A DNA stretch of 64,000 nt, taken from positions 1 through 64,000 of the forward strand of contig CANMQI010000007.1 of assembly GCA_947499955.1 (NCBI GenBank). The letters are read 5' to 3'. Positions 9,026-19,805 of the stretch are shown in pieces. The notes beneath the pieces are model-generated. The model was not told the origin of the DNA. It made no database searches and worked only from the letters and a program-made list of their open reading frames with translations. Origin of the DNA: an uncultured Granulosicoccus sp. (GTDB taxonomy: Bacteria; Pseudomonadota; Gammaproteobacteria; Granulosicoccales; Granulosicoccaceae). The position numbers and the translations under genes were made by a program. Numbering within the stretch: the stretch's first letter is position 1; every line of letters begins with the position of its first letter.

Positions 9026-9754
9026 ATGGAAACTGCACGTCCAGCCTTTGATAGAGTCCTGTTGAAACTCAGCGGTGAAGCGCTGATGGGGGACATGGAC
9101 TACGGGATCGATCCTGTCTATATCCGGCGTCTGGCCGGTGAAGTGAAAGCCATCAGTGATGTGGGGGTCGAGGTGGCAATGGTCATCGGCGGCGGCAACA
9201 TCTTCCGCGGTGCAGGCCTTGCCGAAGCCGGCATGGACCGGGTCACGGGCGACCACATGGGCATGCTGGCAACCGTTATCAACTGCCTCTCCATGCAGGA
9301 TGCTCTGGAAAACCTGGGCGCCTATTGCCGAGTCATGTCGGCACTGCCGATCAACGCCGTTTGCGAGGACTACATCCGCCGGCGAGCTGTTCGTCACCTG
9401 GAGAAGGGACGTATCGTGTTGTTTGCAGCCGGTACGGGTAATCCTTTTTTCACCACCGATTCCGCCGCCAGTCTGCGCGCCGTGGAAGTGGGTGCTGATG
9501 TCATGATCAAGGGCACCAAGGTTGACGGGATCTACGACAAGGACCCCATGAAGCACGATGATGCGGTGAAATACGACACCGTGAGTTTCGACGAGGCAGT
9601 ACAGAAGCGTCTGGGGGTCATGGACACCACGGCCATTGTCATGTGTCGCGAAAACAATCTGCCAGTCAAGGTTTTCAACATGAATAGCAGCGGTGACCTG
9701 ATGCGCCTGATCATGGGCGAGAATATCGGAACCACTGTCAAGCAAACAGACTAA
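9026..9754 (+). CDS. pyrH: Uridylate kinase (UMP kinase)
   Basis: PyrH phosphorylates UMP to UDP with ATP. It is a hexameric amino-acid-kinase-fold enzyme of pyrimidine synthesis. The 242 residues match the family, with [11 protein letters not shown] near the N-terminus (phosphate binding), [10 protein letters not shown], and [16 protein letters not shown]-like sequence in the nucleotide-binding half. The ATG at 9026 is preceded by an AAGAG stretch at 9011-9015. frr follows after 13 bp, so the two are cotranscribed. Confidence 0.97.
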   Translation: METARPAFDRVLLKLSGEALMGDMDYGIDPVYIRRLAGEVKAISDVGVEVAMVIGGGNIFRGAGLAEAGMDRVTGDHMGMLATVINCLSMQDALENLGAYCRVMSALPINAVCEDYIRRRAVRHLEKGRIVLFAAGTGNPFFTTDSAASLRAVEVGADVMIKGTKVDGIYDKDPMKHDDAVKYDTVSFDEAVQKRLGVMDTTAIVMCRENNLPVKVFNMNSSGDLMRLIMGENIGTTVKQTD

Positions 9755-9767
9755 ACAGGTAGCAGCC

Positions 9768-10325
9768 ATGATTGACGATATTCTCAAAGATGCCAAGATT
9801 CGCATGGGCAAGACCGTTGAAGCGCTCGAGAACGATCTCTCTCGCATGCGTACCGGCCGTGCCCACCCCAGCTTGCTGGAAAGCGTCAAGGTGGACTATT
9901 ACGGTGCCGAGTCACCGCTGAGTCAGGTTGCCAACGTCAACATCGAAGACGCTCGCATGCTGACGGTGACTCCCTGGGAGCAATCCATGGTGCCGGCCGT
10001 TGAAAAGGCCATCATCAATAGCGATCTGGGTCTGAACCCCAACACGGCCGGAACCGTCATTCGGGTTCCCGTGCCACCGATGACCGAAGAACGGCGTCGT
10101 GATATGGTCAAGATGGTGCGCGGTGAGGCAGAGAACTCGCGAGTTGCCATACGCAACATCCGGCGCGATGCCAACAGCGACCTCAAGGAGCTGGAAAAGG
10201 AAAAGGAGATTTCCAAGGATGATCTGCGCAAGGGTGAAGAGTCGGTACAGAAACTCACCGATGCGGCCATCAAGGAAATCGATTCAGTATTGAGCAAGAA
10301 AGAATCAGACTTGATGGAAGTCTGA
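9768..10325 (+). CDS. frr: Ribosome recycling factor
   Basis: RRF splits post-termination ribosomes together with EF-G. The 185 residues are the exact family length. The segment [22 protein letters not shown] and the later [20 protein letters not shown] are diagnostic. The very charged helical part ([20 protein letters not shown]) belongs to the three-helix domain. It is directly downstream of pyrH and upstream of uppS. Confidence 0.97.
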   Translation: MIDDILKDAKIRMGKTVEALENDLSRMRTGRAHPSLLESVKVDYYGAESPLSQVANVNIEDARMLTVTPWEQSMVPAVEKAIINSDLGLNPNTAGTVIRVPVPPMTEERRRDMVKMVRGEAENSRVAIRNIRRDANSDLKELEKEKEISKDDLRKGEESVQKLTDAAIKEIDSVLSKKESDLMEV

Positions 10326-10360
10326 CAGGCGCGTTTCGTGTCTCCCATGGCCTCGTTCGG

Positions 10361-11143
10361 TTGACGAGGTCAACAGCCCACGTTCTGCATCGAGATTCAT
10401 CAGTGTCAGCTTCCGAAACTCCTCGTCCCCGTCATGTCGCCATCATCATGGATGGCAATGGTCGCTGGGCGCGGCAGCGCGGGAGACCGCGCGCCTCAGG
10501 CCATCAGGCCGGCTTTCGTACGACGCGTGATATCGTCGAGGCCTGTGCCAGGCAGCGCATAGAGGCGCTGACGATGTTTGCCTTTTCCAGTGAAAACTGG
10601 AAGCGACCGCAGAAAGAGGTCGGGCTGCTGATGGACCTGTTCCTGCGGGCCTTGAAGAGTGAAGTCGGCAAGTTGTGTGACAACAATGTCCGGATCCGCT
10701 TCATCGGCGAGCGCACGGCCTTCCAGCAGAAGCTGCAGGATGAGATGGACAATGCCGAAGAACTCACCCAGGACAATACCGGTCTGGAGCTGGCCATCGC
10801 CGTGAATTACGGCGGACGCTGGGATATCGTCAATGCAGCCAGAGAGCTGGCGCATCAGGTCCAGGACGGCAAGCTGGATCCTGATGCCATCGATATCGAC
10901 CTGTTTTCGAAACACGTATCCCTGGCAGGCATTCCGGAGCCGGATCTGTTTATCCGCACGGGTGGGGAGAAGCGGATCAGCAACTATCTGCTGTGGCATC
11001 TGGCCTATACCGAGTTGTTCTTCACCGATGTGTTATGGCCGGATTTTTCCGAGACCGAACTGGAAAAGGCGCTGGAGTTCTATGCCGGCCGTCAACGTCG
11101 TTTCGGACAAACAGGCGAACAGGTAACTGGATCCAATGCTTAA
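10361..11143 (+). CDS. uppS: (2E,6E)-farnesyl-diphosphate-specific undecaprenyl diphosphate synthase
   Basis: UppS builds the C55 lipid carrier for peptidoglycan and O-antigen by cis-prenyl additions to farnesyl diphosphate. The catalytic signature HVAIIMDGNGRWARQRG is intact, as are FAFSSENWKRP and the C-terminal RTGGEKRISNYLLWH. There is no ATG at the expected place. TTG at 10361 gives 260 residues and GTG at 10403 gives 246 residues, and the latter is closer to the family length. Neither has a strong ribosome-binding site, so the start is uncertain. The 3' end overlaps cdsA by 8 bp. Confidence 0.93.
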   Translation: MTRSTAHVLHRDSSVSASETPRPRHVAIIMDGNGRWARQRGRPRASGHQAGFRTTRDIVEACARQRIEALTMFAFSSENWKRPQKEVGLLMDLFLRALKSEVGKLCDNNVRIRFIGERTAFQQKLQDEMDNAEELTQDNTGLELAIAVNYGGRWDIVNAARELAHQVQDGKLDPDAIDIDLFSKHVSLAGIPEPDLFIRTGGEKRISNYLLWHLAYTELFFTDVLWPDFSETELEKALEFYAGRQRRFGQTGEQVTGSNA

Positions 11144-11951
11144 GACTCGCATCATCACGGCTGTCGTTCTACTGCTGATATTCAGTGTCGGTCTGATCTT
11201 CACCTCCATCGACGTGTTTGCTCTGGGCCTCGGGGTCATCGTGGCAGCAGGTGCCTGGGAATGGGGCAGGATGAGTGGTCTGGTCAATGAAGATGCACAG
11301 ACAGCGTATGCCGCCGTGGTCGGCGTGGTATCGCTCATCGCGCTTTATCTGCCCTACAGTGCGGCGTGGATTCAGTGGCTGATGCTGGTCGGCGTCCTGT
11401 TCTGGCTATCCGTACCGGCGCTGTTCTACCTCTCGCCCCGGCAGCCCGCCATGACGGTCGCCGATTCCGTATTGCTGTCCATCGGTCTGCTCGTGTTCGT
11501 GGTTGCGGCTGTGGCCATCCAGTATCTGCGCAGTTTTGCACCGGAGGCCTCCAGCTGGCTTCTGTTGTATGCCCTGTGCATTGTCTGGACCATGGATATC
11601 GGCGCCTACTTCAGTGGGCGTCGTTTCGGGCATCGCAAGCTGGCACCGACCATCAGTCCCGGCAAGACCTGGGAAGGGGTGTATGGCGGCCTGGTAGCCA
11701 CCGGGCTGCTGATGCTGATCGTCATGCTGGTGGCCGATTTTGCCGATGGCAATCGGTTCAAGTTGCTGGTGGCAACACTGCTGGCTGCCATGGTTTCCGT
11801 TCTGGGCGATCTTTATGAAAGCCGCATCAAGCGCGCTGCAGGGGTCAAGGACAGCAGTCAGTTGTTACCAGGGCATGGGGGGGTTCTCGACCGTCTTGAC
11901 GGCGTCGTGGCAGCCTTGCCGGTCTTTGCCTTTGTCTGGGTCTGGCTGTGA
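11136..11951 (+). CDS. cdsA: Phosphatidate cytidylyltransferase
   Basis: CdsA makes CDP-diacylglycerol, the branch point of phospholipid synthesis, in the inner membrane. The 271 residues have about eight hydrophobic segments. The family signature is near the C-terminus: [20 protein letters not shown] followed by GVLDRLDG. The gene overlaps both neighbours (uppS by 8 bp, dxr by 4 bp), indicating translational coupling. Confidence 0.96.
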   Translation: MLKTRIITAVVLLLIFSVGLIFTSIDVFALGLGVIVAAGAWEWGRMSGLVNEDAQTAYAAVVGVVSLIALYLPYSAAWIQWLMLVGVLFWLSVPALFYLSPRQPAMTVADSVLLSIGLLVFVVAAVAIQYLRSFAPEASSWLLLYALCIVWTMDIGAYFSGRRFGHRKLAPTISPGKTWEGVYGGLVATGLLMLIVMLVADFADGNRFKLLVATLLAAMVSVLGDLYESRIKRAAGVKDSSQLLPGHGGVLDRLDGVVAALPVFAFVWVWL

Positions 11952-13126
11952 GAGCGATAACCGTTCTGGGTTCTACCGGGTCGATTGGTACCAGTACGCT
12001 GGATGTCATTGCTCGTCATCCGGATCGCTATTCGGTTCATGCGCTGACGGCGCATTCGAGCGTGAAGGATCTGTTCGAGCAGTGCCGTCGTTTTCGCCCG
12101 GTCCATGCGGTGCTGGGCTCGGCTGAAGCTGCCGGTGAATTACAGACCCTGTGTCGCGGGGAAGGGCTGGACGTGCAGGTGCATTACGGTACCCAGGCAC
12201 TGAATTCCGTCGCCTCCGATGACGCGGTGGATACGGTCGTGGCAGCCATTGTCGGTGCCGCCGGCCTGCTCTCGACACTGGCCGCAGCCGAGGCCGGCAA
12301 GCGCCTGTTGCTGGCCAACAAGGAGGCGCTGGTCATGAGCGGGCAGCTGCTGATGCAGGCCGCCAAGGCCTCCGGTGCGCTCATCATGCCGGTGGATAGT
12401 GAGCACAATGCCATCTTCCAGAGCCTGCCAGCGACGCAATCAGGGGTCAGCACCGAAGGAATTGTGAAAATATTGCTGACTGCCTCAGGTGGCCCGTTAC
12501 GAAATCTTACGCTTGAAGAGCTTGCTGTTGTAACGCCGCAACAGGCTTTGAAGCACCCGAACTGGTCGATGGGGCCCAAGATTTCGATCGATTCAGCCAC
12601 CATGATGAACAAGGGTCTGGAGGTCATCGAGGCCTGTCAGCTGTTCTCGGTTGATGTCGATGATGTGCAGGTCGTGGTGCATCCGGAGAGCATCATTCAT
12701 TCCATGGTCAGCTATGCCGACGGTTCGGTCTTGGCTCAGATGGGGCGGCCTGACATGCGTACACCGATCGCACACGCGCTTGCCTGGCCCGAACGTATCG
12801 ATTCCGGGGTTGAGGCACTGGACTTCTTCAAGGTGTCAGGTTTGCATTTCGAGGAGCCTGATACGGTGCGTTTTCCCTTGCTGCGACTGGCCTTCGAAGC
12901 ACAGCGTGCAGGGGGCACGGCGCCGACTATTCTCAATGCCGCCAATGAGGTAGCCGTGGATGCTTTTCTGAATGGGGATGTTGCATTTTTACAACTCTCT
13001 GCGCTTGTCGAGCAAACACTGGAGTGTTTAAAAATATCCCCCGCCACCGATTTGAGCACTATCATTGAGGCAGATTCCATCGCGCGTGGTACGACCCAAC
13101 GTCTGATTGCACAGGCGGCGGCCTGA
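11948..13126 (+). CDS. dxr: 1-deoxy-D-xylulose 5-phosphate reductoisomerase
   Basis: Dxr is the committed enzyme of the MEP isoprenoid pathway and converts DXP to MEP with NADPH. The 392 residues begin with the NADPH-binding [24 protein letters not shown] and the metal-binding region [10 protein letters not shown] follow, and [11 protein letters not shown] is also present. The GTG start at 11948 overlaps the cdsA stop (GTGA). Its product feeds UppS in the same operon. Confidence 0.97.
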   Translation: MRAITVLGSTGSIGTSTLDVIARHPDRYSVHALTAHSSVKDLFEQCRRFRPVHAVLGSAEAAGELQTLCRGEGLDVQVHYGTQALNSVASDDAVDTVVAAIVGAAGLLSTLAAAEAGKRLLLANKEALVMSGQLLMQAAKASGALIMPVDSEHNAIFQSLPATQSGVSTEGIVKILLTASGGPLRNLTLEELAVVTPQQALKHPNWSMGPKISIDSATMMNKGLEVIEACQLFSVDVDDVQVVVHPESIIHSMVSYADGSVLAQMGRPDMRTPIAHALAWPERIDSGVEALDFFKVSGLHFEEPDTVRFPLLRLAFEAQRAGGTAPTILNAANEVAVDAFLNGDVAFLQLSALVEQTLECLKISPATDLSTIIEADSIARGTTQRLIAQAAA

Positions 13127-13158
13127 CCCTCAATCAAGTTCTTGGCAATGATGTTTAC

Positions 13159-14529
13159 ATGTTCAGTAACGTAGTCGTCAGTGCGCTCGCTTTCCTGGTG
13201 GCGCTGGGGATACTCATCTCCATTCACGAGTACGGTCACTTCTGGGTAGCCCGGCGCGTGGGTATCAAGGTGCTGCGGTTCTCCATCGGCTTCGGTAAGG
13301 CGCTTTTCCGCCGGACCGGCAAGGTCGATGGCACCGAATTCGTGGTTGCGGCCATTCCTCTGGGCGGCTACGTCAAGATGCTGGACGAGCGCGAGGGCAG
13401 TGTGTCCGCAGGCGAACGACATCGGGCGTTCAATCAGCAACCTCTCTGGGCGCGCAGCGCCGTCGTTGTGGCCGGCCCCGTGGCCAATTTCCTGCTCGCC
13501 ATAGCCGCATACTGGATCGTGATGATGATCGGCATCAGTGGTGTTGCACCTCTGGTGGGAGAGCCGTTGGCAGATTCTGCGGCGGCGCGGGCCGGTTTCC
13601 AGTACGAGGACCGTATCGTGTCCGTCAACGGTCAACAGGTCCAGACCTGGGCGGATGCACGCATCGCTTTGCTTGAATCGTCACTGAATGCCTCAGAGCC
13701 GTTGCAGATCGAAGTCGAGAGTGTCAGCGGTGAGCAGAAGATGCGAAGCCTGCAGGTGACGCAGGCCGACATGCTGCAGTCCGATGGCGATGCGATTGCC
13801 AATCTGGGATTTCGCACCTGGTGGCCGGAAGTCGATCCGATCATCGGCGAGGTCATTGCCGGAGGTGCTGCGGAAGCTGCCGGCCTGTTGGCAGGTGATC
13901 GCATACTGTCCGTCAATGGTGAGTCGGTGGACAGCTGGCGCTCGCTGGTGGAGCATGTACGACCCAGCGCGGGCATCGCCCTGGAGCTGCTGGTGTTACG
14001 CGACGGTGAACGCCTGCCGTTGACCATGACACCGGAGTCGGTCGAACTGGGCACCGAGACGGTGGGTCGCATTGGCGTGATGGAAAACCAGTCCGCTTCT
14101 CTGGCAAGGAAGGCGCAGGTGGTGGTCAAGTATCCACCGCTGGCAGCATTCGGTCAGGCGCTGGAGCGCACCTGGGACATGTCGGCGCTGACACTGCGCA
14201 TGATGGGCAAGCTGTTGCTGGGCCAGGCCTCTCTGGATAACATCAGCGGCCCGATCAGTATTGCTCAGTATGCGGGTCAGTCGGCCAGCATCGGTATCGA
14301 TCACTACATCAACTTCATTGCACTGATCAGCATCAGCCTGGCAGTGCTCAATCTGTTGCCCATTCCCATGCTCGACGGTGGGCATCTACTGTATTTTGCA
14401 GCCGAAGCCATTCGCGGCAAGCCCCTGTCTGAAAGAACTCAGATCATGGGACAGCAAGTTGGCATCGCTTCACTGGGCGCATTGATGTTTCTGGCTTTCT
14501 ACAACGATCTATGGCGACTGTTCCAATGA
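13159..14529 (+). CDS. rseP: RIP metalloprotease RseP (site-2 protease)
   Basis: This inner-membrane M50 protease cleaves anti-sigma-E after DegS and clears signal peptides. The zinc motif HEYGH is at residues 23-27, and the third-ligand motif LDGGH lies near the C-terminus inside [14 protein letters not shown]. Two PDZ domains lie between them, each with the typical D-RI-SVNG element (EDRIVSVNG and GDRILSVNG). The 456 residues match E. coli RseP closely. It overlaps bamA by 4 bp (ATGA). Confidence 0.96.
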   Translation: MFSNVVVSALAFLVALGILISIHEYGHFWVARRVGIKVLRFSIGFGKALFRRTGKVDGTEFVVAAIPLGGYVKMLDEREGSVSAGERHRAFNQQPLWARSAVVVAGPVANFLLAIAAYWIVMMIGISGVAPLVGEPLADSAAARAGFQYEDRIVSVNGQQVQTWADARIALLESSLNASEPLQIEVESVSGEQKMRSLQVTQADMLQSDGDAIANLGFRTWWPEVDPIIGEVIAGGAAEAAGLLAGDRILSVNGESVDSWRSLVEHVRPSAGIALELLVLRDGERLPLTMTPESVELGTETVGRIGVMENQSASLARKAQVVVKYPPLAAFGQALERTWDMSALTLRMMGKLLLGQASLDNISGPISIAQYAGQSASIGIDHYINFIALISISLAVLNLLPIPMLDGGHLLYFAAEAIRGKPLSERTQIMGQQVGIASLGALMFLAFYNDLWRLFQ

Positions 14530-16865
14530 GTCGTTTTCTACTGTCATCCCTGAGTCTGCTGATACTGCTGGCCCTGGCCTCGATCAATGTGCGTGCGCAG
14601 GAACCTGGACCTGCCTTGCGCTCCTCGAGCCAGTCAGTGGGCGAGAGTTTCGTGGTCGCGGACATCGTCATCGAGGGTAACGAGCGTATCGATCTCGGGA
14701 CCATCCTGAATTATCTGCCGATCCGCAATCGCGACCGTTTTGTCGTGGGAGCAGACAGTGCCCGGGTTCTGCGCGCACTGTACGAGACCGGCCTGTTCAG
14801 TGATGTCGTGGTCAAGCGGCGCGGCAGCAATACGCTGGTCGTGCGAGTCGTCGAACGGCCGGCCATCGGCAGTATCAACATCGATGGCAACAAGAAGATC
14901 GACACCGAAGAGCTGACCAAGTCGCTGCGTCAGGCAGATATCGCGCTGGGTCGGGTCTACAACCGCTCGATACTGGAAACCGTTGAGCGAGAGCTGCGAC
15001 GTGTGTATTTCAGCAGCGGTAACTACGGCAGTGAAATCGACATCAAGGTAGAGGACCTGGAGCGTAATCGAGTCGCTCTGGACATCACCATCACTGAAGG
15101 TGCAGTGGCCCGCATCGAGCACATCAATATCGTGGGAAATGATTCCTACGATGAAAAAACCCTGCTCGACCTGCTGCAGTCCAGCGAAAAGAAGATCAAC
15201 CCCTTCAGCTCGGCCGATGAGTATTCACAGGTAAAGCTGGCAGCGGACATCGAGACCCTGCGTTCCTACTACCAGGATCGAGGCTACATCCGCTTCGAAG
15301 TGGATTCCACTCAGGTGTCCATTTCCCCGGACAAGCGCGATATCTTCATCGTGATCAATATCCGGGAAGGCGAGCGATACACGCTGCGCGATATCAAGCT
15401 TGAAGGTGAGGTGGATATTCCGCTGGAAGAGCTGCGATCGCTGATTCAGGTGAAGGAAGGCGATATCTTCGCGCGCAAGGATATCGTCAGCAGCAGCAAT
15501 GCCATCAATGATCGTCTCGGTCAGGACGGCTACGCCTTTGCCGATGTCAGTGTGCTGCCGGATATCAACGATGAGTCACGCGATGTCGGCCTGACCTTCG
15601 CGATTGTGCCGGGCAAGCGAGTCTATGTGCGACGCATCACCTTCACCGGTCAGTACAAGACACGCGATGAAGTGCTGCGCCGTGAAATGCGGCAGCTGGA
15701 AGGCAGCCGTTTCTCACCGGCGCTGGTCAATCGTTCCCGCATTCGGCTGCAGCGCCTGGCGTTCATGCAGAGCGTCAGCATCCGTACGCCAAGAGTCCCC
15801 GGTACCGATGACCAGGTGGATCTGGAGATCACCGTGCAGGAAGGGCAATCAGGCTCCTTCAGCGCCGGTCTGGGATACGGTAGTGATGGCGGCGCGACGG
15901 TCAATCTGGCCTTCCAGCAGGACAATCTGTTCGGTACCGGTGAGAGCCTGCAGTTCTCATTCGACAACTCGGATACGACACGGCAGCTGTCTCTGACTTT
16001 CCAGGATCCCTATTTTACCGATGACGGTATCAGCCGCACGGTGGGGGCCTTCATACGAGAGACCGACACCAGCAACCAGAGCTCGACCTCACGCTACCTG
16101 GCCAGTACCCGGGGAGCGAGTGTGCGTTTTGGTGTACCCATGAGCGAGTTCTCCACCTTCCGAATCGGCGCAGGCTACGAGAGAACAGAGCTGGGAACGA
16201 CCGGGGAGACACCGGATGAGATCCTGGATTTCATCGAGGAAGAGGGGGATACCTTCAACACCTACAATCTGAACCTCGGCTTTACCTATGACACTCGTAA
16301 CCGTACGGTTTTCGCAACCGATGGTTCGGTGCATCGACTTTCACTGGAAGCGGCCATTCCGGGCAGTGACTACACCTACTACAAGCTCGGCTACGGACTG
16401 GAGTTCTATCAGGCCATTACGGATCGTTACACGTTCTCCACCACGCTGCGGGTCGATTCCGGCTATGGTTATGACGAGTTCGACAACCTGCCGTTCTTCG
16501 ATCGTTACTACGCCGGTGGTGTGCGAACGCTGCGTGGTTACGATACCGGCAGCCTCGGACCCCGTGACAGTCGGGACAATGCGTCGGGTGGCGATTACCG
16601 TACACTGGGCACCGTGGAGGTCATCTTTCCACCACCGTTTGTGGAAGAACCGGGCGCAACACGTTTGAGTCTGTTCACCGATTTCGGTAATGTGTTCGCA
16701 GACACGGATTCGTTCGATGTGGACGAATTCAGAGGTTCCTACGGCATCGCGTTTGTCTGGTTGTCGCCAGTCGGGCCGTTGACATTCAGTCTCGCCAACC
16801 CCTATAACGATCAGGAGCAGGACGAGAAGCAGAATTTCCAGTTCACGATTGGCTCCATTTTCTAG
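14526..16865 (+). CDS. bamA: Outer membrane protein assembly factor BamA
   Basis: BamA is the essential barrel of the BAM complex that folds outer-membrane proteins. The 779-residue precursor has a signal peptide ending near NVRAQ, five POTRA domains (roughly residues 45-420) and a C-terminal 16-strand barrel. [17 protein letters not shown] (RGY/F motif of loop 6) and a final aromatic residue (SIF) are present. The start at 14526, overlapping the rseP stop, gives a normal signal peptide; the frame is open 15 bp further upstream. Confidence 0.96.
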   Translation: MSRFLLSSLSLLILLALASINVRAQEPGPALRSSSQSVGESFVVADIVIEGNERIDLGTILNYLPIRNRDRFVVGADSARVLRALYETGLFSDVVVKRRGSNTLVVRVVERPAIGSINIDGNKKIDTEELTKSLRQADIALGRVYNRSILETVERELRRVYFSSGNYGSEIDIKVEDLERNRVALDITITEGAVARIEHINIVGNDSYDEKTLLDLLQSSEKKINPFSSADEYSQVKLAADIETLRSYYQDRGYIRFEVDSTQVSISPDKRDIFIVINIREGERYTLRDIKLEGEVDIPLEELRSLIQVKEGDIFARKDIVSSSNAINDRLGQDGYAFADVSVLPDINDESRDVGLTFAIVPGKRVYVRRITFTGQYKTRDEVLRREMRQLEGSRFSPALVNRSRIRLQRLAFMQSVSIRTPRVPGTDDQVDLEITVQEGQSGSFSAGLGYGSDGGATVNLAFQQDNLFGTGESLQFSFDNSDTTRQLSLTFQDPYFTDDGISRTVGAFIRETDTSNQSSTSRYLASTRGASVRFGVPMSEFSTFRIGAGYERTELGTTGETPDEILDFIEEEGDTFNTYNLNLGFTYDTRNRTVFATDGSVHRLSLEAAIPGSDYTYYKLGYGLEFYQAITDRYTFSTTLRVDSGYGYDEFDNLPFFDRYYAGGVRTLRGYDTGSLGPRDSRDNASGGDYRTLGTVEVIFPPPFVEEPGATRLSLFTDFGNVFADTDSFDVDEFRGSYGIAFVWLSPVGPLTFSLANPYNDQEQDEKQNFQFTIGSIF

Positions 16866-16867
16866 CC

Positions 16868-17497
16868 ATGAATCGTGACTTTTCATCAGGGTCAACCTCA
16901 AGGGGTCAACCGTTGAACGATATGCAGAGCAAGCTGCGCAAGGCCATCTGGCTGATGCTGTTGGCCATGGCGACCGTATGGGGCGGGGGACTTCCCGGTA
17001 CGCTTTCGATCGCTCACGCCGATGAGCAGGGAGTGGCACTTTCTCGCATCGGATTCGTTGATATTCCGTACCTGATCGATCGTGCACCTCAGGCTCTGGA
17101 AGCCGAGCGTCGCCTGGAAACCGAGTTCGCGCCTCGTCAGAAGGAGCTCGAGATTCAGCGCGCTCAGCTGGCCGAGCTGGCAGCACGCATGGCCGATACC
17201 AGCCTGGAGCTGACCGAAGCCGAACTGGCCCAGCTGGATCGAGAGACACGTGGGCTGGAGCGCCGCGTCAAGCGCAGCGAGCAGGATTTCAGGGAAGAGC
17301 TCAATATCCAGAAGAACAACGAATTCAAGAATGTACGTATTCTGGTGCTGGAAGCCATTGCCGAATTCGGCAAGCAGCAGGACTACGATCTGATCATCAG
17401 TGATGGCGTACTGTTCGCCAACAAACGCATTGATGTCACGGAGCGTATTCTCGAATCGCTGGAACGCGAGAACGCCCGTCTGAAATCAGCCAACTGA
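16868..17497 (+). CDS. skp: OmpH/Skp family periplasmic chaperone
   Basis: Skp holds unfolded outer-membrane proteins on their way to BamA, which is encoded just upstream (2-bp gap). The sequence has a signal peptide (hydrophobic LMLLAMATVW, cleavage after a SIAHA-like site), a short beta segment (RIGFVDIPYLIDRAP), a long Glu/Arg-rich coiled coil and a returning C-terminal beta segment. The length from 16868 is 209 residues. A second in-frame ATG at 16922 would give 191 residues and a more normal signal peptide, so the start is open. Confidence 0.9.
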   Translation: MNRDFSSGSTSRGQPLNDMQSKLRKAIWLMLLAMATVWGGGLPGTLSIAHADEQGVALSRIGFVDIPYLIDRAPQALEAERRLETEFAPRQKELEIQRAQLAELAARMADTSLELTEAELAQLDRETRGLERRVKRSEQDFREELNIQKNNEFKNVRILVLEAIAEFGKQQDYDLIISDGVLFANKRIDVTERILESLERENARLKSAN

Positions 17498-17520
17498 ACC
17501 CGATTACCAGCCACACACCC

Positions 17521-18534
17521 ATGAATCTGCAAGACTTGGCCGAGGCTCTGAAGGTCAAGCTCCACGGTGACCCCGAGTGTTCCATCAGCGCCCTGGCACC
17601 GATAGATCGTGCCGGCCAGAGTGAGCTGGCGTTTGTGGTCAGCCCCCGCTACGCCGCCGCACTGCGCGCATCCGAGGCCGGTGCGGTCATCGTGCCGGAA
17701 TCCATGCGATCGCTGGCACCGGGAAACTGTCTGGTCAGTGAAAACCCTTACGCCAGTTACGCGCAGGCATCCTGGCTGCTGACGCCCGAAACGCCGTTGC
17801 AGGCGCAGGTGCACGCCAGCGCCTGCATCGACCCGACAGCCGATGTCGCAACCTCCGCGCATATCGGGCCGGGTGTGGTCATCGGTGCGTACAGCACGAT
17901 TGGAGAAGGGGTGGTCATCGGTGCAAATTGCTGCATCGGGGACCGGGTTCACCTGGCCAGAGGCTGCCGTCTGTTTCCCAATGTCACTCTGTACGACAAG
18001 GTCCAGATGGGGGTGCAATGCCGTGTCCAGTCCGGTGCGGTCATCGGCAGCGAGGGCTTCGGTTATGCACCCACGGCTGAAGGCTGGCAGCAGATCCAGC
18101 AGACCGGCGGTGTGCTCATGGGAGATCGGGTGCATGTCGGCGCCAATACCACCATAGATTGCGGGGCTATTGACCCGACCCTCATTGCCGATGGCGTGAT
18201 TCTCGATAACCAGATCCAGATTGCCCACAATGTACAGATTGGCGAGAACACGGCCATTGCCGGGTGTACCGGTATCGCTGGTAGTACCCGTATCGGTCGC
18301 AACTGTCAGATCGGCGGTGCTTGCAATATCGTTGGTCATATCGCGATTACTGACGGCGTGATCATCAACGCGGCCTCACTGGTGTCACGTTCGATCGACA
18401 CTGCCGGACGTTACGGATCCGGCATGCCCTTGCAGCCAGAACAGGCGTGGCGACGCAGTTTTGTTACTCTAGGGAAGCTTGATCAACTGGTACGGCGTGT
18501 TCGCCGTCTGGAACATCAAAAAGAAACTGACTGA
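17521..18534 (+). CDS. lpxD: UDP-3-O-(3-hydroxyacyl)glucosamine N-acyltransferase LpxD
   Basis: LpxD adds the second hydroxyacyl chain in lipid A synthesis. The 337-residue protein has the N-terminal uridine-binding domain ([14 protein letters not shown]), a long left-handed beta helix of hexapeptide repeats ([20 protein letters not shown] and many more) and a C-terminal helix. The catalytic His region [15 protein letters not shown] is intact. It lies in the order skp-lpxD-fabZ-lpxA. Confidence 0.96.
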   Translation: MNLQDLAEALKVKLHGDPECSISALAPIDRAGQSELAFVVSPRYAAALRASEAGAVIVPESMRSLAPGNCLVSENPYASYAQASWLLTPETPLQAQVHASACIDPTADVATSAHIGPGVVIGAYSTIGEGVVIGANCCIGDRVHLARGCRLFPNVTLYDKVQMGVQCRVQSGAVIGSEGFGYAPTAEGWQQIQQTGGVLMGDRVHVGANTTIDCGAIDPTLIADGVILDNQIQIAHNVQIGENTAIAGCTGIAGSTRIGRNCQIGGACNIVGHIAITDGVIINAASLVSRSIDTAGRYGSGMPLQPEQAWRRSFVTLGKLDQLVRRVRRLEHQKETD

Positions 18535-18550
18535 CTCTGCCAATTCTGGG

Positions 18551-19006
18551 ATGCCAACTGCCGTGGATGATATTCGTGAGATCCTGAAGTACCTGCCACA
18601 TCGTTACCCGTTTCTGATGGTTGACAGGGTGACCGACTTCGAGGAAGACAAGTCGCTCAAGGCATACAAGAACGTGACCTTCAACGAACCGATCTTCACC
18701 GGTCACTTCCCGCAGTCGCCCATCTTTCCAGGTGTGCTGATTCTCGAAGCGCTGGCTCAGGCCTCTGCCTTGCTGGCCTTCAAGAGCATGGGCGGTTATC
18801 CGAGTGAGAAAACCCTGTACCTGCTGGTAGGAATCGACAATGCGCGCTTCAAGCGCCAGGTCATTCCCGGCGATCGTCTTGATTTCGAAGTCACTCTCAC
18901 CAAGAGCCGCCGTGGTATCTCGCGGTTCGATGCCACTGCACGAGTGGATGGCGAGCTGGCCTGTTCATCAGAAATTCTCATCGCCAAGAACGAGATCGAC
19001 GAGTGA
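18551..19006 (+). CDS. fabZ: 3-hydroxyacyl-ACP dehydratase FabZ
   Basis: FabZ dehydrates 3-hydroxyacyl-ACP in fatty-acid elongation. The 151 residues contain [13 protein letters not shown] near the N-terminus and the hot-dog active-site helix [18 protein letters not shown], with the catalytic His and the downstream Glu. The frame is open further upstream, but family similarity begins at about 18551-18563, so the ATG at 18551 was chosen. The stop overlaps the lpxA start. Confidence 0.95.
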   Translation: MPTAVDDIREILKYLPHRYPFLMVDRVTDFEEDKSLKAYKNVTFNEPIFTGHFPQSPIFPGVLILEALAQASALLAFKSMGGYPSEKTLYLLVGIDNARFKRQVIPGDRLDFEVTLTKSRRGISRFDATARVDGELACSSEILIAKNEIDE

Positions 19007-19773
19007 TCCATCCCACTGCCATCATTGATCCGGGTGCCAGCATCGCCGACGATTGCGAAGTGGGTGCGTATTCCATCATTGGCGCCGACGTCACGGTAGG
19101 TAGCGGCACCACCATTGGTCCGCACGTCGTCATCCGGGGTGTGACCCGCATCGGCGCCAACAACCGCATCTTCCAGTTTGCCTCCGTCGGTGATGATCCT
19201 CAGGATCTGAAATACGACGGTGAGGTGACAGAGCTGCAGATTGGTGACGGCAATACCATCCGGGAATTCACGACCATCAACCGCGGTACGGTTGGCGGTG
19301 GTGGCATTACCCGTATCGGCAATAACAATCTGTTCATGGCGTACATTCATGTGGCTCACGATTGCATTATCGGAGACCGCATCGTCATGGCCAATGGCGC
19401 GTCCCTGGCCGGTCATGTGAGCGTTGGCGATCACGCCATTCTGGCAGGTTTTGCCTGTGTGCATCAGTTTTGCGAGGTTGGGGAGCATGCCTTTGTCGGG
19501 TTGAATTCCGTGGCCAACAGAGACGTCGCACCGTTCACCATGGTCGTTGGCAACTACGCCACTGGCAAGGGCATCAACAAGAATGGCCTGCGTCGACGCG
19601 ACTTCAGTGAACCGACCATCCGTGCGCTGCACCGTGCCTATATGCTGCTGCTACGCAACCACGGTGAGCGTGACAAGGCCGTTGCTGCATTGTCAGCTGA
19701 AGCGGCCGAGTTTCCGGAAGTGGCCAGACTCATCGCCTTCATCGAGAAGAGCGAAAGAGGCGTGGTCCGGTAG
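19003..19773 (+). CDS. lpxA: UDP-N-acetylglucosamine acyltransferase LpxA
   Basis: LpxA starts lipid A synthesis by acylating UDP-GlcNAc. The 256 residues begin [20 protein letters not shown] and continue with hexapeptide repeats. The catalytic His lies in [10 protein letters not shown], and the C-terminal helical domain carries [17 protein letters not shown]. The GTG start at 19003 overlaps the fabZ stop (GTGA). lpxB, which normally follows, is encoded on the opposite strand here. Confidence 0.96.
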   Translation: MIHPTAIIDPGASIADDCEVGAYSIIGADVTVGSGTTIGPHVVIRGVTRIGANNRIFQFASVGDDPQDLKYDGEVTELQIGDGNTIREFTTINRGTVGGGGITRIGNNNLFMAYIHVAHDCIIGDRIVMANGASLAGHVSVGDHAILAGFACVHQFCEVGEHAFVGLNSVANRDVAPFTMVVGNYATGKGINKNGLRRRDFSEPTIRALHRAYMLLLRNHGERDKAVAALSAEAAEFPEVARLIAFIEKSERGVVR

Positions 19774-19774
19774 A

Positions 19775-19795
19775 GGATCGCCCGATTTGCGATCC
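19775..19795. terminator. Hairpin between convergent lpxA and lpxB
   Basis: GGATCGC (19775-19781) pairs perfectly with GCGATCC (19789-19795) around a 7-nt loop. It fills most of the 32-bp gap between the two stop codons. There is no T run on either side, so a terminator role is inferred from position only. Confidence 0.4.
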
Positions 19796-19805
19796 CTGCC
19801 TCCCG

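Noticed and set aside
8063-9889. 608-codon open frame opposite tsf, pyrH and frr
   Set aside because: It is antisense to three certain genes, has no family features and reflects GC-biased codon use.
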